Notes: generated by a model not told the origin, from the letters alone. A stretch of 6,692 nucleotides of DNA from an uncultured Sphingomonas sp. (GCA_946886645.1 CAMPIY010000093.1:1-6692); one strand, 5' to 3'; counted from the first letter of the stretch, positions 1-6,692 are shown. Made by a program: numbers and translations.

Positions 1-1988
1 ACGAAGGGCTGACCTCGGTGATGGTCGGCAAGGCGCCGCACGACTGCGTCGCCCTTTCCTACGCCGGCGGCGACAAGCTCTACGTCCCGGTCGAGAATAT
101 CGATGTTCTCTCGCGCTACGGCAGCGACAGCGAGCGCGCGACGCTCGACCGTCTGGGCGGCGAAGCGTGGCAGCGACGCAAATCGCGGATGAAGGAGCGG
201 ATCCGCGAGATCGCGGGCGAACTCATCAAGACCGCGGCGATCCGCGCGACGCGACCGGGGCAAGTGGCGGAGGTCGACGACACGAGCTTCGCCCAGTTCG
301 TCGATCGCTTCCCCTATGAAGAGACCGACGATCAGGACCGGGCGATCGGCGAAGTGCTGGAAGACCTCGAAAGCGGGAAGCCGATGGACCGGTTGGTGTG
401 CGGCGATGTCGGATTCGGCAAGACCGAGGTCGCGCTAAGGGCTGCCTTTGTCGCGGCGATGGCGGGCTATCAGGTGGCGCTGATCTGTCCGACCACCCTT
501 CTCGCGCGCCAGCATTTCTCCAATTTCACCGCCCGGTTCCAGGGCTTTCCCATCGAGATCGGCCGCCTGTCGCGGCTGGTTCCGGCGGCGGAGGCGAAGG
601 CGACCAAGGAAGGGATCGAAAAGGGCACGGTAGATATCGTCATCGGCACCCATGCGCTTCTCGGGAAATCGATCAAATTCAAGAAGCTGGGCCTCGTTAT
701 TGTCGACGAAGAGCAGCATTTCGGGGTTGCGCATAAGGAGAAGCTGAAGGCTTTGCGCGAAGACGTCCACGTCCTCACCCTGACCGCGACGCCAATCCCG
801 CGCACTCTGCAGATGGCGATGTCGGGTCTGCGCGAGCTTAGCGTCATCCAAACGCCGCCCGTCGACCGCCTGGCCGTGCGGACCTACGTCGCGCCCTGGG
901 ACGCCATAGTGATCCGCGAGGCGTTGCTGCGCGAACATTATCGAGGCGGGCAGAGCTTCCTTGTAACGCCGCGCATCGCCGACCTGCCCGACCTCGAGGA
1001 ATGGCTGCGCGAGGAAGTGCCCGAGGTCAAGGCGGTGACCGCCCACGGTCAGATGAGCCCGTCCGAGGTCGAGGAGCGCATGAGCGCCTTCTACGACAAG
1101 AAATATGACGTGCTACTGTCGACCACCATCGTCGAGAGCGGGCTCGACATCCCGTCGGCCAATACGCTGATCGTTAACCGGGCGGACCGGTTCGGCCTGG
1201 CTCAACTTTACCAGCTACGTGGTCGCGTGGGTCGGTCGAAGACCCGCGCTTATGCCTATCTGACGACCCAACCCGACCGAGCGCTGACCGAAGGGGCGGA
1301 CAAGCGCCTACAAGTACTGGTCAATCTCGATAGCCTGGGCGCTGGATTCCAGCTGGCAAGCCATGACCTCGACATTCGCGGCGCTGGCAATCTGCTGGGC
1401 GACGAGCAGTCCGGTCATATCAAGGAAGTCGGCTTCGAGCTCTACCAATCGATGCTGGAAGAGGCGATCCTGGAGCAGAAGTCGGGTGTCACCGGGCGCC
1501 GCGAGGAATTCGCGCCCCAGATCAACGTTGAGGCGCCAATCCTCATTCCGGAGACTTATGTTCCCGACCTCGACCTTCGCATGGGCCTCTATCGCCGGCT
1601 CGGCGAACTGGAAGACCGGCAGGGCGTCGAAGCTTTTGCGGCGGAGCTGATTGATCGCTTCGGAAAGCTGCCATCGGAAACGCAGAACCTGCTGCAAATT
1701 GTTGAAACAAAGATCAATTGTAGGAAGGCCTGTATCGCCAAACTCGATGTCGGAACGAAGGGTGCGGTCGTGACGTTCGCCGATGGCGGATTCCCCGATC
1801 TTGCCGGCTTGCTGGGATATGTGGAGCGGCTGAAAGGCGCCGCACGGCTACGTCCGGATAGCAAGTTGGTGGTCAGCCGCGATTGGCCGACCGGCGAGGC
1901 CCGCCTGAATGGCGCTTTGCAGATTTCGCGAGGGTTAATGCGGGTGCTGGCGGCAGGCGAAACGAAGAAGGAACTGGAGCCGGCCTAG
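1..1988 (+). CDS. mfd: Transcription-repair coupling factor Mfd, C-terminal part (5' end outside window)
   Basis: Mfd is a cytoplasmic ATP-driven DNA translocase that displaces RNA polymerase stalled at lesions and recruits UvrA for nucleotide excision repair. The frame is open from the window edge (first full codon at base 3), and 661 residues are visible of the roughly 1150 usual for the family. In order, numbered in the visible fragment, it shows: the end of the RNA polymerase interaction domain (residues 1-40, EGLTSVMVGKAP, YVPVENIDVLSRY); a Q-motif (FPYEETDDQDRAI, about 103-115); Walker A GDVGFGKTE (134-142); Walker B DEEQHFG (about 235-241); motif III TATPIPRT (261-268); motifs V and VI with the RecG-like translocation motif (VESGLDIPSAN and QLYQLRGRVGR, about 377-411; ASHDLDIRGAGNLLGDEQSGH, 452-472); and the C-terminal regulatory domain (about 500-630). 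All helicase motifs look intact. The TAG stop overlaps the stop of the opposing EAL gene. Promoter and N-terminal UvrB-like domains lie outside the window. Confidence 0.98.
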   Translation, partial: EGLTSVMVGKAPHDCVALSYAGGDKLYVPVENIDVLSRYGSDSERATLDRLGGEAWQRRKSRMKERIREIAGELIKTAAIRATRPGQVAEVDDTSFAQFVDRFPYEETDDQDRAIGEVLEDLESGKPMDRLVCGDVGFGKTEVALRAAFVAAMAGYQVALICPTTLLARQHFSNFTARFQGFPIEIGRLSRLVPAAEAKATKEGIEKGTVDIVIGTHALLGKSIKFKKLGLVIVDEEQHFGVAHKEKLKALREDVHVLTLTATPIPRTLQMAMSGLRELSVIQTPPVDRLAVRTYVAPWDAIVIREALLREHYRGGQSFLVTPRIADLPDLEEWLREEVPEVKAVTAHGQMSPSEVEERMSAFYDKKYDVLLSTTIVESGLDIPSANTLIVNRADRFGLAQLYQLRGRVGRSKTRAYAYLTTQPDRALTEGADKRLQVLVNLDSLGAGFQLASHDLDIRGAGNLLGDEQSGHIKEVGFELYQSMLEEAILEQKSGVTGRREEFAPQINVEAPILIPETYVPDLDLRMGLYRRLGELEDRQGVEAFAAELIDRFGKLPSETQNLLQIVETKINCRKACIAKLDVGTKGAVVTFADGGFPDLAGLLGYVERLKGAARLRPDSKLVVSRDWPTGEARLNGALQISRGLMRVLAAGETKKELEPA

Positions 1989-1989
1989 G
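1984..1989. other. Shared stop palindrome CCTAGG of two convergent genes
   Basis: The plus-strand TAG at 1986-1988 ends mfd. The minus-strand TAG read 1987 to 1985 ends the EAL gene. Both lie in the same CTAG, so the coding regions overlap by 4 bases tail to tail. This leaves no room for an intergenic terminator, so each transcript must end inside the other gene's coding region, or end by a factor-dependent route. The overlap is read directly from the sequence; the consequence for termination is inferred. Confidence 0.95.
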
Positions 1990-2815
1990 CGGCGTTTCGC
2001 TCCGACGATTCCACGAAGCGAGCCAGCTGCGCCTCATCGAGCGCCCCTGCCCCAAGGAAGCCTTGGTATAGATCGCAGCCCCATTCGGCGAGGATCTGTA
2101 ACTGCGCCATGCTCTCGACGCCCTCGACGACCACTTTGAGGCCGAGCTCGCGCGCCATTCCGATCATCGCTTTCACCACGATCCGGTCGCGCTTTCCGCC
2201 CACGATATCCGCGATCATGGCCCGGTCGATCTTGATCGAGTCGATCGGAAGCGTGGTGAGATAGGCCAGGCTCGAATAGCCGGTGCCGAAGTCGTCGATG
2301 GCGATCCTGACGCCTGCTGACCTTAGCTTTGCCAGGCGTTCGGCAACGTCCTGTCCGGCGACCAGGCTGCTTTCGACGATTTCCACCGTAATGCGCCCAG
2401 GCGCGATCCCGGCCGCTGCAATCTCCCGGAGCAGCCATTCGTCATAGCCGGGACGGTCAAGGTCTCGCGGAAGCAGATTGATTGAAAGCGGCAGGTTCGA
2501 CAGCGGCCCGCGCCAATTCGCGGCTGCACGCAAGGCCTTGCGCTGGATTGCGCGGGACAGCCGCTCGGAAAGCCCCGCCGCGTCGGCCCGGGCAAACATT
2601 TCCTCCGCGCTGGCCGCCCCTTCCCATCTCGCTAGCGCCTCGACGCCGGTGACATGCCCGCTTCCGGGTTCGATCTGCGGCTGGAAGCGAAGCTCGATGC
2701 AGCCGCCGCGAATGGCTTGCTCCAGCGCCCGGTCGCGCTGTTGCAAAACGGGCGCCGGCACCTTTCGGTCCGACGCCCGCTCGCCCCCAATCCATTTCCA
2801 ACGCCACCCTCGCAT
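1985..2815 (-). CDS. Stand-alone EAL-domain protein, probable cyclic-di-GMP phosphodiesterase
   Basis: This 276-residue protein is almost entirely one EAL domain (about residues 28-270), the family that hydrolyses cyclic di-GMP to pGpG and so shifts cells from biofilm toward motility. The expected catalytic and metal-binding positions are visible: Glu59 in VEALARW, Asn113 in SINLLP, Glu145 in VEIVES, Asp174-Asp175 in DDFGTGYSSL, Lys195 in IKIDR, Glu231 in VEGVES and Gln251 in YQGF. It therefore looks catalytically competent. There is no GGDEF domain, sensor domain, signal peptide or membrane segment; the first ~28 residues are short, basic and Trp-rich. An in-frame TGA lies 13 codons upstream of the ATG, with no other start between, so no N-terminal domain has been missed in this frame. 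No clear Shine-Dalgarno sequence precedes the ATG; an internal GTG at codon 19 is a possible alternative start. The loop after EAL is short and lacks the usual HP..G segment. The gene is divergent from nadK and convergent with mfd. Confidence 0.92.
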   Translation of the reverse strand: MRGWRWKWIGGERASDRKVPAPVLQQRDRALEQAIRGGCIELRFQPQIEPGSGHVTGVEALARWEGAASAEEMFARADAAGLSERLSRAIQRKALRAAANWRGPLSNLPLSINLLPRDLDRPGYDEWLLREIAAAGIAPGRITVEIVESSLVAGQDVAERLAKLRSAGVRIAIDDFGTGYSSLAYLTTLPIDSIKIDRAMIADIVGGKRDRIVVKAMIGMARELGLKVVVEGVESMAQLQILAEWGCDLYQGFLGAGALDEAQLARFVESSERNAA

Positions 2816-2900
2816 GAGGCGATTTAGAGGCGGCGGGGCGCGGCGGCCAAGTCACCATTCCCGCCCGCTCCGTTTCGGGACAGTGGCGCTTTTCCGCCAA
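2816..2900. promoter_or_regulatory. Divergent spacer between EAL gene and nadK, with a small inverted repeat
   Basis: These 85 bases must hold the start signals of two divergent genes unless transcription begins inside one of the coding regions. I could not pick convincing -35/-10 pairs on either strand; the sequence is G+C rich throughout. A perfect inverted repeat, TGGCG-N6-CGCCA (2884-2899), lies directly before the first nadK ATG. It could be a protein-binding site, a leader hairpin or chance. The assignment as a regulatory region rests on position only. Confidence 0.4.
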
Positions 2901-3734
2901 ATGCCTATGTTCTCCACGGTGAACGTCGCCAGCCGCTCCAACTCCGCACCCGACCGCGACTTAGCAGCGCGGGGAATCGGGCTGGTCGCCTCGGGGACCG
3001 AGGCCGCCAACGCCGCCGAGGCCCTGCTTCGCAAGCGCTACCAGTGGGCGAACGCCGAGGAGGCCGAAACGCTTGTCGCGCTAGGTGGCGACGGGTTCAT
3101 GCTCCAGACGCTCCATACCATGCTGGAGGACGGCAACGCCCGCCCCGTGTTCGGCATGAACCGCGGGACCTTCGGCTTCCTGATGAACGAATGGCGGATG
3201 GACCGTCTGCCTGAACGGATCGAGGCGGCCAAGCATATCAGGGTCGCTCCCTTGATCATGGAAGCCACTAATATCCGCGATGAAACCTGGACCCATCCCG
3301 CGATCAACGAGGTCTCGCTGCTCCGCGAGACGCGCCAGAGCGCCAAGATTGAAATCAGTGTCAACGGCCGTGTGGTGATGCCGGAGCTGGTCGCGGACGG
3401 CGTGCTGGTAGCGACTCCCGCGGGCTCCACCGCCTATAATCTGTCGGCGCATGGGCCGATCCTGCCTCTCCAGGCGAAAATGCTGGCATTGACGTCCATC
3501 AGCCCATTCCGCCCGCGCCGCTGGTCCGGCGCCATCCTTCCGGACGACGTGGCGGTACGGCTCCGTATCCTTGAGGCTGACAAGCGCCCGGTCTCCGCCG
3601 TTGCCGACCAGTTCGAGGTGCGTGAAGTGTGCACGGTGGATGTAGCGCTGGACCGGTCGCGGTCGCTGACCCTGCTATTCGATCCCGAACATGCGCTCGA
3701 CGAACGTATCGCGATGGAGCAATTCGCCACTTGA
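2901..3734 (+). CDS. nadK: NAD kinase
   Basis: NAD kinase phosphorylates NAD+ on the 2' hydroxyl of its adenosine ribose, using ATP (or polyphosphate in some families), and is the only known route to NADP. It is a soluble cytoplasmic oligomer. From ATG 2901 the protein has 277 residues, slightly longer than the ~255-260 usual for alphaproteobacterial forms. Visible motifs are LGGDGFMLQT (61-70, with the GGDG active-site loop), FGMNRGTFGFLMNEW (84-98), INEVSLLRE (135-143) and DGVLVATPAGSTAYNLSAHGP (166-186, the NAD-binding block). Further on are SPFRPRRW (201-208), typical of alphaproteobacteria, and KRPVSAVAD (228-236). The start is uncertain: in-frame ATG 2901, ATG 2907 and GTG 2919 are all possible, none has a clear Shine-Dalgarno sequence, and the reading frame stays open far upstream into the antisense of the EAL gene. 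Homology suggests the conserved part begins around GIGLVAS (residue 25). A 54-base gap separates it from the tRNA on the same strand. Confidence 0.95.
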   Translation: MPMFSTVNVASRSNSAPDRDLAARGIGLVASGTEAANAAEALLRKRYQWANAEEAETLVALGGDGFMLQTLHTMLEDGNARPVFGMNRGTFGFLMNEWRMDRLPERIEAAKHIRVAPLIMEATNIRDETWTHPAINEVSLLRETRQSAKIEISVNGRVVMPELVADGVLVATPAGSTAYNLSAHGPILPLQAKMLALTSISPFRPRRWSGAILPDDVAVRLRILEADKRPVSAVADQFEVREVCTVDVALDRSRSLTLLFDPEHALDERIAMEQFAT

Positions 3735-3738
3735 AGCT

Positions 3739-3766
3739 TGCGAATCTCAATTCGCTGCGTCATAGG
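3739..3766 (+). promoter_or_regulatory. Weak candidate promoter for tRNA-Asn
   Basis: TTGCGA (3739-3744, 4 of 6 match to TTGACA) is followed after 16 bases by CATAGG (3761-3766, 3 of 6 match to TATAAT). Transcription would start about 15 bases before the mature tRNA. This is the best pair I see in the 54-base gap, but the match is poor. Read-through from nadK is the alternative. Confidence 0.2.
3740..3755. other. Small hairpin just after nadK
   Basis: GCGAAT-CTCA-ATTCGC is a perfect 6-bp stem with a 4-base loop, beginning 5 bases after the nadK stop codon. No T-run follows it on the plus strand, so it is not a standard intrinsic terminator. It may protect the nadK mRNA 3' end, mark a processing point between nadK and tRNA-Asn, or be chance. 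It overlaps the possible -35 element of the tRNA promoter. Confidence 0.3.
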
Positions 3767-3788
3767 CCCGTTCGTCCGCAAGGACCGC

Positions 3789-3863
3789 TCCCCGATAGCT
3801 CAGCGGTAGAGTAGGTGACTGTTAATCACTTGGTCGTTGGTTCGAATCCAACTCGGGGAGCCA
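3789..3863 (+). tRNA. tRNA-Asn (anticodon GTT), CCA encoded
   Basis: A complete 75-base cloverleaf can be folded by hand. The acceptor stem TCCCCGA/TCGGGGA has 7 perfect pairs. The D stem GCTC/GAGT closes the loop AGCGGTA. The anticodon stem GGTGA/TCACT holds the loop CTGTTAA with anticodon GTT at 3821-3823, which reads the AAY asparagine codons. The variable loop is TGGTC. The T stem GTTGG/CCAAC holds the loop TTCGAAT. The discriminator is G3860, followed by the encoded CCA at 3861-3863. TTTT follows immediately (3864-3867) and may contribute to transcript release or 3' trimming. The gene stands alone between nadK and the convergent putA. Confidence 0.98.
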
Positions 3864-3884
3864 TTTTCCTACAGCGCAAATGAA

Positions 3885-3916
3885 CGAAGCGGCCGAGCTC
3901 ATGCCCGACCGCTTCG
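3885..3916 (-). terminator. Probable intrinsic terminator of putA
   Basis: Read on the minus strand, the RNA folds into a continuous 14-bp stem with an AUGA loop (3902-3899). Two of the pairs are G-U wobbles (3908 with 3893, 3905 with 3896), and the stem is followed by UUCAUUU (3884-3878). On the plus strand the same two positions are C-A mismatches and no T-run follows. The asymmetry points to the putA direction. It lies about 105 bases past the putA stop. The remainder of the 3864-4021 gap shows nothing else I can name. Confidence 0.6.
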
Positions 3917-4021
3917 GCGAAGTGCGTTCATGTCTCCGAAAAGACCACCCCGCGATCCTATCAACGCCGCCATTCGCTTTTGGTCCAGCGCCCATTTGAC
4001 GCTGTGTCACCATGAGACGCT

Positions 4022-6692
4022 TCAACCTTCCATCGCGGCCATCAGCGAGGCGTTACCACCCGCCGCGGTGGTGTCGATGCAGGTGACGCGTTCGGTGGCG
4101 AAGCGGGCAACATAATGGGGGCCGCCAGCCTTGGGTCCGGTGCCTGACAGCCCTTCCCCGCCGAATGGCTGGCTTTCGACCACCGCCCCGATCTGGTTGC
4201 GATTGACGTAAAGGTTGCCGACACGAGCGTTGGCTTCGACATATTGGCGGGTCGTGTCGATGCGGCTCTGGAGGCCGAGGGTCAGCCCGTAGCCGGTGGC
4301 ATTGATCGCCTCGATCACCTTGCCGAGCTCACCCGATTTCCAGCGAATGACGTGGAGGATGGGGCCGAAATGTTCACGGTCCAGGTCGGACAGTTGCTTG
4401 ATCGAAACCATCGTGGGCGGGACGAAATGGCCGTTCCTGGCCATGGCGGGAAGGTCGAGCTGAAGGAGCCGCTTGGCCTTGCCGTCGGCGATATGCGCCT
4501 CCAGCGCCTTCTTCGCTTCCTCGTCGATCACCGGGCCCACGTCGGTGGTGATGTTGGACGGGTCGCCGACCGTCAGCGCTTCCATGGCGCCGCCGATCAT
4601 TTCCAGCATCGAATCCGCGACATCGTCCTGGACAAAGAGCACGCGCAACGCGGAGCAGCGTTGCCCGGCGCTCTGGAAGGACGACGCGATGACGTCACGC
4701 GTGACCTGCTCGGGAAGCGCGGAGCTATCGACGATCATCGCATTCTGGCCGCCTGTCTCGGCGATCAGCGGGACGATCGGGCCCTGACGTTCGGCGAGGC
4801 TGCGATTGATGAGGCGCGCCGTGTCGGTCGAGCCGGTGAAGGCCACGCCGCCAATCAGCGGGTGCGAGGTCAGCGCGGCGCCAACCTTGCCGTCACCGGG
4901 CACCATCTGGACTACGTCCTTGGGAATTCCCGCTTTGTGCATCAATTCGATCGCTAGCGCGCCGATCAGTGGGGTCTGCTCGGCCGGCTTGGCAATGGCG
5001 GTATTCCCCGCCGCAAGGGCAGCCGCGACCGGGCCGATGAAGATGGCAAGGGGGAAATTCCACGGCGAAATGCAGACGAACACGCCGCGGCCATGCAGCC
5101 GAAGCTCGTTCAACTCGCCGGTCGGACCGGGAAGCTGGGTCGCGTGCTTGAACAGCCGACGCGCCTCACTGGCGTAATAACGCAGGAAATCGACCGCCTC
5201 GCGTACTTCAAGCACAGCGTCCGGCAGCGTCTTGCCCGCTTCGCGAATGCAGAGCGAGAATAGCTCTTCGCGATGTTGCTCGAACAGGTCCGCGGCCCGG
5301 TCGAGCAATGCCGCCCGCGCTTCGGCGCCGCGCTGGTCCCACGCGATCTGCGCGGCCAGCCCGGTTCGGACGATGCGGTCGACATCCTTGTCCGTCGCCC
5401 AAGTGACATCACCGACAACCTTGGACGTGTCAGTGGGAGAATGAATCTGGCCCTTATCGCCCTTCCCTCCGCCGGTCGGCGCTGCGGACCAGCGCTTGGC
5501 CTCCAGCTTTTTCAATGTCGCAAGCAGGGGGTCGCGGACCAGCGGGTCGCTGAGATCGACACCAGCGCTATTCAAACGAGCAATGCCAAAGATCGCATTG
5601 GGCAACGGGATCGACGGGTTGCGCTTGGGCTGCAGCGTTTCAAGCTCGGCAACGGGATCGCGAACAAGATCGTCGACCGGTATTTCGTCGTCAGCAATGC
5701 GATTGACGAAGCTGGAGTTAGCACCGTTCTCGAGCAGCCGGCGGACGAGGTAGGCGAGCAGCTCCTTGTGGCTTCCGACCGGCGCATAAATGCGGACCGG
5801 GGTTGGCTCATCGCCGATGCCCCGCTCCAATTTGGCCAGCTCCTCGTACAGCCCCTCGCCCATTCCGTGGAGGCGCTGGAACTCGAAAGGAGTCTTGCCG
5901 GCCAACGCCTTCACCGCGCCGATTGTGTTGGCGTTATGGGTGGCGAAGGCGGGATAGATGCAATCGCCGGCAGCGAGCAGCCGCTTGGCGCAGGCGAGGT
6001 AAGAAACGTCGGTCGCAACCTTGCAGGTGAAGACCGGGTAATCGGTGAGGCCGGCGACTTGTGCGACCTTGATCTCGCTGTCCCAGTAGGCGCCTTTCAC
6101 CAGGCGAACCATCAATTGGCGTTTGTGCTTGCGAGCCAATTCTACGGTCCAGTCGACCAGCGGCAATGCACGTTTCGAATAAGCCTGGATGGCGAGCCCG
6201 AAACCGCCCCAGCCATTGGCGAATAGCGTGTCGTCGGCCACGAGCGCCTCGATGATATCCATCGACAGTTCGAGCCGGTCGGCTTCCTCGGCGTCGATGG
6301 TGAAGTGCACGTCGGCCTTCGCCGCCTTCAGGGCCAGCTCGCGCGCCACGGGAAGGATCGCGGCCTTCGCCTCCTCGGCGTGGCTCCATTCGTAGCGCGG
6401 ATGGAGGGCCGACAGCTTGACCGAGATGCCGGGAGCCTTGCGGAAGCCGCTTTTCGCGGTCCTCGCGATCGTATCGAGAGCCCCGGCATAGGCCGTGGCG
6501 TAGCGGGCGGCATCCGGATAGGTCTTTGCCGCTTCGCCAAGCATGTCGAAGCTGTGGCTCCAGCCCTTCGCCTGCTCCGGAGCGGCGCGTTTCAGCGCTT
6601 CGTCGATCGTTCGACCGAATACGAACTGCTTACCCAAGATCTTCATCGCCTGGCTGACGGCGGTGCGGATTACGGGCTCACCCAGGCGGCCT
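4022..6692 (-). CDS. putA: Bifunctional proline dehydrogenase / L-glutamate gamma-semialdehyde dehydrogenase PutA (N-terminus outside window)
   Basis: PutA oxidises proline to pyrroline-5-carboxylate with FAD, passing electrons to membrane quinone. After hydrolysis it oxidises the semialdehyde to glutamate with NAD+, channelling the intermediate between the two sites. The frame runs through the window edge; 889 residues are visible, including GEPVIRTAVSQA before the Met at 6646, so that Met is internal. Numbered from this Met, the proline dehydrogenase barrel shows KLSALHPRYE (77-86), DAEEADRLE (118-126), RLVKGAYWD (181-189), FATHNAN (234-240) and the substrate-binding pair Arg302-Arg303 in YLVRRLLENGANSSF. 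After a Gly-rich linker (~390-400), the aldehyde dehydrogenase shows PWNFPL (528-533), FTGST (603-607), Glu630 in ETGGQN and catalytic Cys664 in GQRCSALR. The protein ends soon after PFGGEGLSGTG with a short tail (TTAAGGNASL), as in short (~1000-residue) type A PutA proteins that lack an extra C-terminal domain. Whether a DNA-binding domain exists at the N-terminus cannot be seen. VFTCK (205-209) differs from the usual TRK. Confidence 0.98.
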   Translation of the reverse strand, partial: GRLGEPVIRTAVSQAMKILGKQFVFGRTIDEALKRAAPEQAKGWSHSFDMLGEAAKTYPDAARYATAYAGALDTIARTAKSGFRKAPGISVKLSALHPRYEWSHAEEAKAAILPVARELALKAAKADVHFTIDAEEADRLELSMDIIEALVADDTLFANGWGGFGLAIQAYSKRALPLVDWTVELARKHKRQLMVRLVKGAYWDSEIKVAQVAGLTDYPVFTCKVATDVSYLACAKRLLAAGDCIYPAFATHNANTIGAVKALAGKTPFEFQRLHGMGEGLYEELAKLERGIGDEPTPVRIYAPVGSHKELLAYLVRRLLENGANSSFVNRIADDEIPVDDLVRDPVAELETLQPKRNPSIPLPNAIFGIARLNSAGVDLSDPLVRDPLLATLKKLEAKRWSAAPTGGGKGDKGQIHSPTDTSKVVGDVTWATDKDVDRIVRTGLAAQIAWDQRGAEARAALLDRAADLFEQHREELFSLCIREAGKTLPDAVLEVREAVDFLRYYASEARRLFKHATQLPGPTGELNELRLHGRGVFVCISPWNFPLAIFIGPVAAALAAGNTAIAKPAEQTPLIGALAIELMHKAGIPKDVVQMVPGDGKVGAALTSHPLIGGVAFTGSTDTARLINRSLAERQGPIVPLIAETGGQNAMIVDSSALPEQVTRDVIASSFQSAGQRCSALRVLFVQDDVADSMLEMIGGAMEALTVGDPSNITTDVGPVIDEEAKKALEAHIADGKAKRLLQLDLPAMARNGHFVPPTMVSIKQLSDLDREHFGPILHVIRWKSGELGKVIEAINATGYGLTLGLQSRIDTTRQYVEANARVGNLYVNRNQIGAVVESQPFGGEGLSGTGPKAGGPHYVARFATERVTCIDTTAAGGNASLMAAMEG

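Noticed and set aside
435..1046. 203-codon minus-strand open frame inside mfd
   Set aside because: It is again codon-register antisense of a conserved gene and shows no recognisable motif.
2478..2900. Upstream extension of the nadK frame by up to 141 codons
   Set aside because: It runs antisense to the EAL gene, is of low-complexity Arg/Ser/Pro composition, and does not resemble any part of NAD kinase. It is an open frame by base composition.
3911..3930. Alternative small hairpin CTTC-GGC-GAAG and the outer TGAACG/CGTTCA pairing around the putA terminator
   Set aside because: It could suggest a switch between competing structures, but the stems are only 4-6 pairs and there is no leader or ligand context. 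The simple terminator explains the region.
3822..4025. Minus-strand 67-codon frame ending in LDSNQRPSD
   Set aside because: This tail is the well-known artefact of translating the antisense strand of a tRNA gene; the rest has no features.
3837..4115. Plus-strand frame of 92 codons starting inside the tRNA (MVRIQLGEP)
   Set aside because: It begins in the tRNA T arm and ends in the antisense of putA; it is a typical spurious call.
5484..5544. Direct repeat GCGGACCAGCG at 5484-5494 and 5534-5544
   Set aside because: The 11-base copies are 50 bases apart, encode different residues because the offset is not a multiple of three, and lie within ordinary putA coding sequence. Chance in GC-rich DNA is sufficient.
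4244..6226. Long plus-strand open frames opposite putA (4244-4957 and 5273-6226, 237 and 317 codons)
   Set aside because: They are codon-register antisense of putA. In such a frame stops arise only from the sense codons TTA, CTA and TCA, which are rare in this GC-rich gene. The translations are rich in Arg, Gly and Asp and show no domain I recognise, while the putA reading is complete and conserved throughout.

Overview
The window looks like ordinary chromosomal sequence from a GC-rich alphaproteobacterium, most likely a member of the Sphingomonadales. The placement is an inference from two things: codons with G or C at most third positions, and close agreement of NAD kinase with the alphaproteobacterial form (an SPFRPRRW segment after the GSTAYN block). 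No database search was possible. I see no mobile element, CRISPR array, toxin-antitoxin pair or defence cassette, and no convincing new system. Two genes run off the window edges.

Layout. 1-1988 (+) is the C-terminal 661 residues of Mfd, the transcription-repair coupling factor. It meets head-on with a stand-alone EAL-domain (c-di-GMP phosphodiesterase type) gene at 1985-2815 (-). The two TAG stops share the palindrome CTAG, so the genes overlap by 4 bases. An 85-base divergent spacer (2816-2900) separates the EAL gene from nadK (NAD kinase, 2901-3734, +). After a 54-base gap comes a complete tRNA-Asn(GTT) with an encoded CCA (3789-3863, +). The gap 3864-4021 holds a strong hairpin that fits a terminator for the last gene, putA (4022 to the window end, -), a bifunctional proline dehydrogenase / pyrroline-5-carboxylate dehydrogenase missing its N-terminus. 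The longest stretch without a gene is 158 bases.

The genes serve separate purposes: DNA repair at stalled RNA polymerase, second-messenger turnover, NADP supply, translation and proline catabolism. The strand pattern (+, -, +, +, -) gives no multi-gene operon beyond possible nadK to tRNA read-through. The observations most worth a second look are the shared stop codons, the strand-asymmetric hairpin after putA, the uncertain nadK start, the shortened EAL loop, and an Arg-to-Cys difference in a conserved proline dehydrogenase motif.
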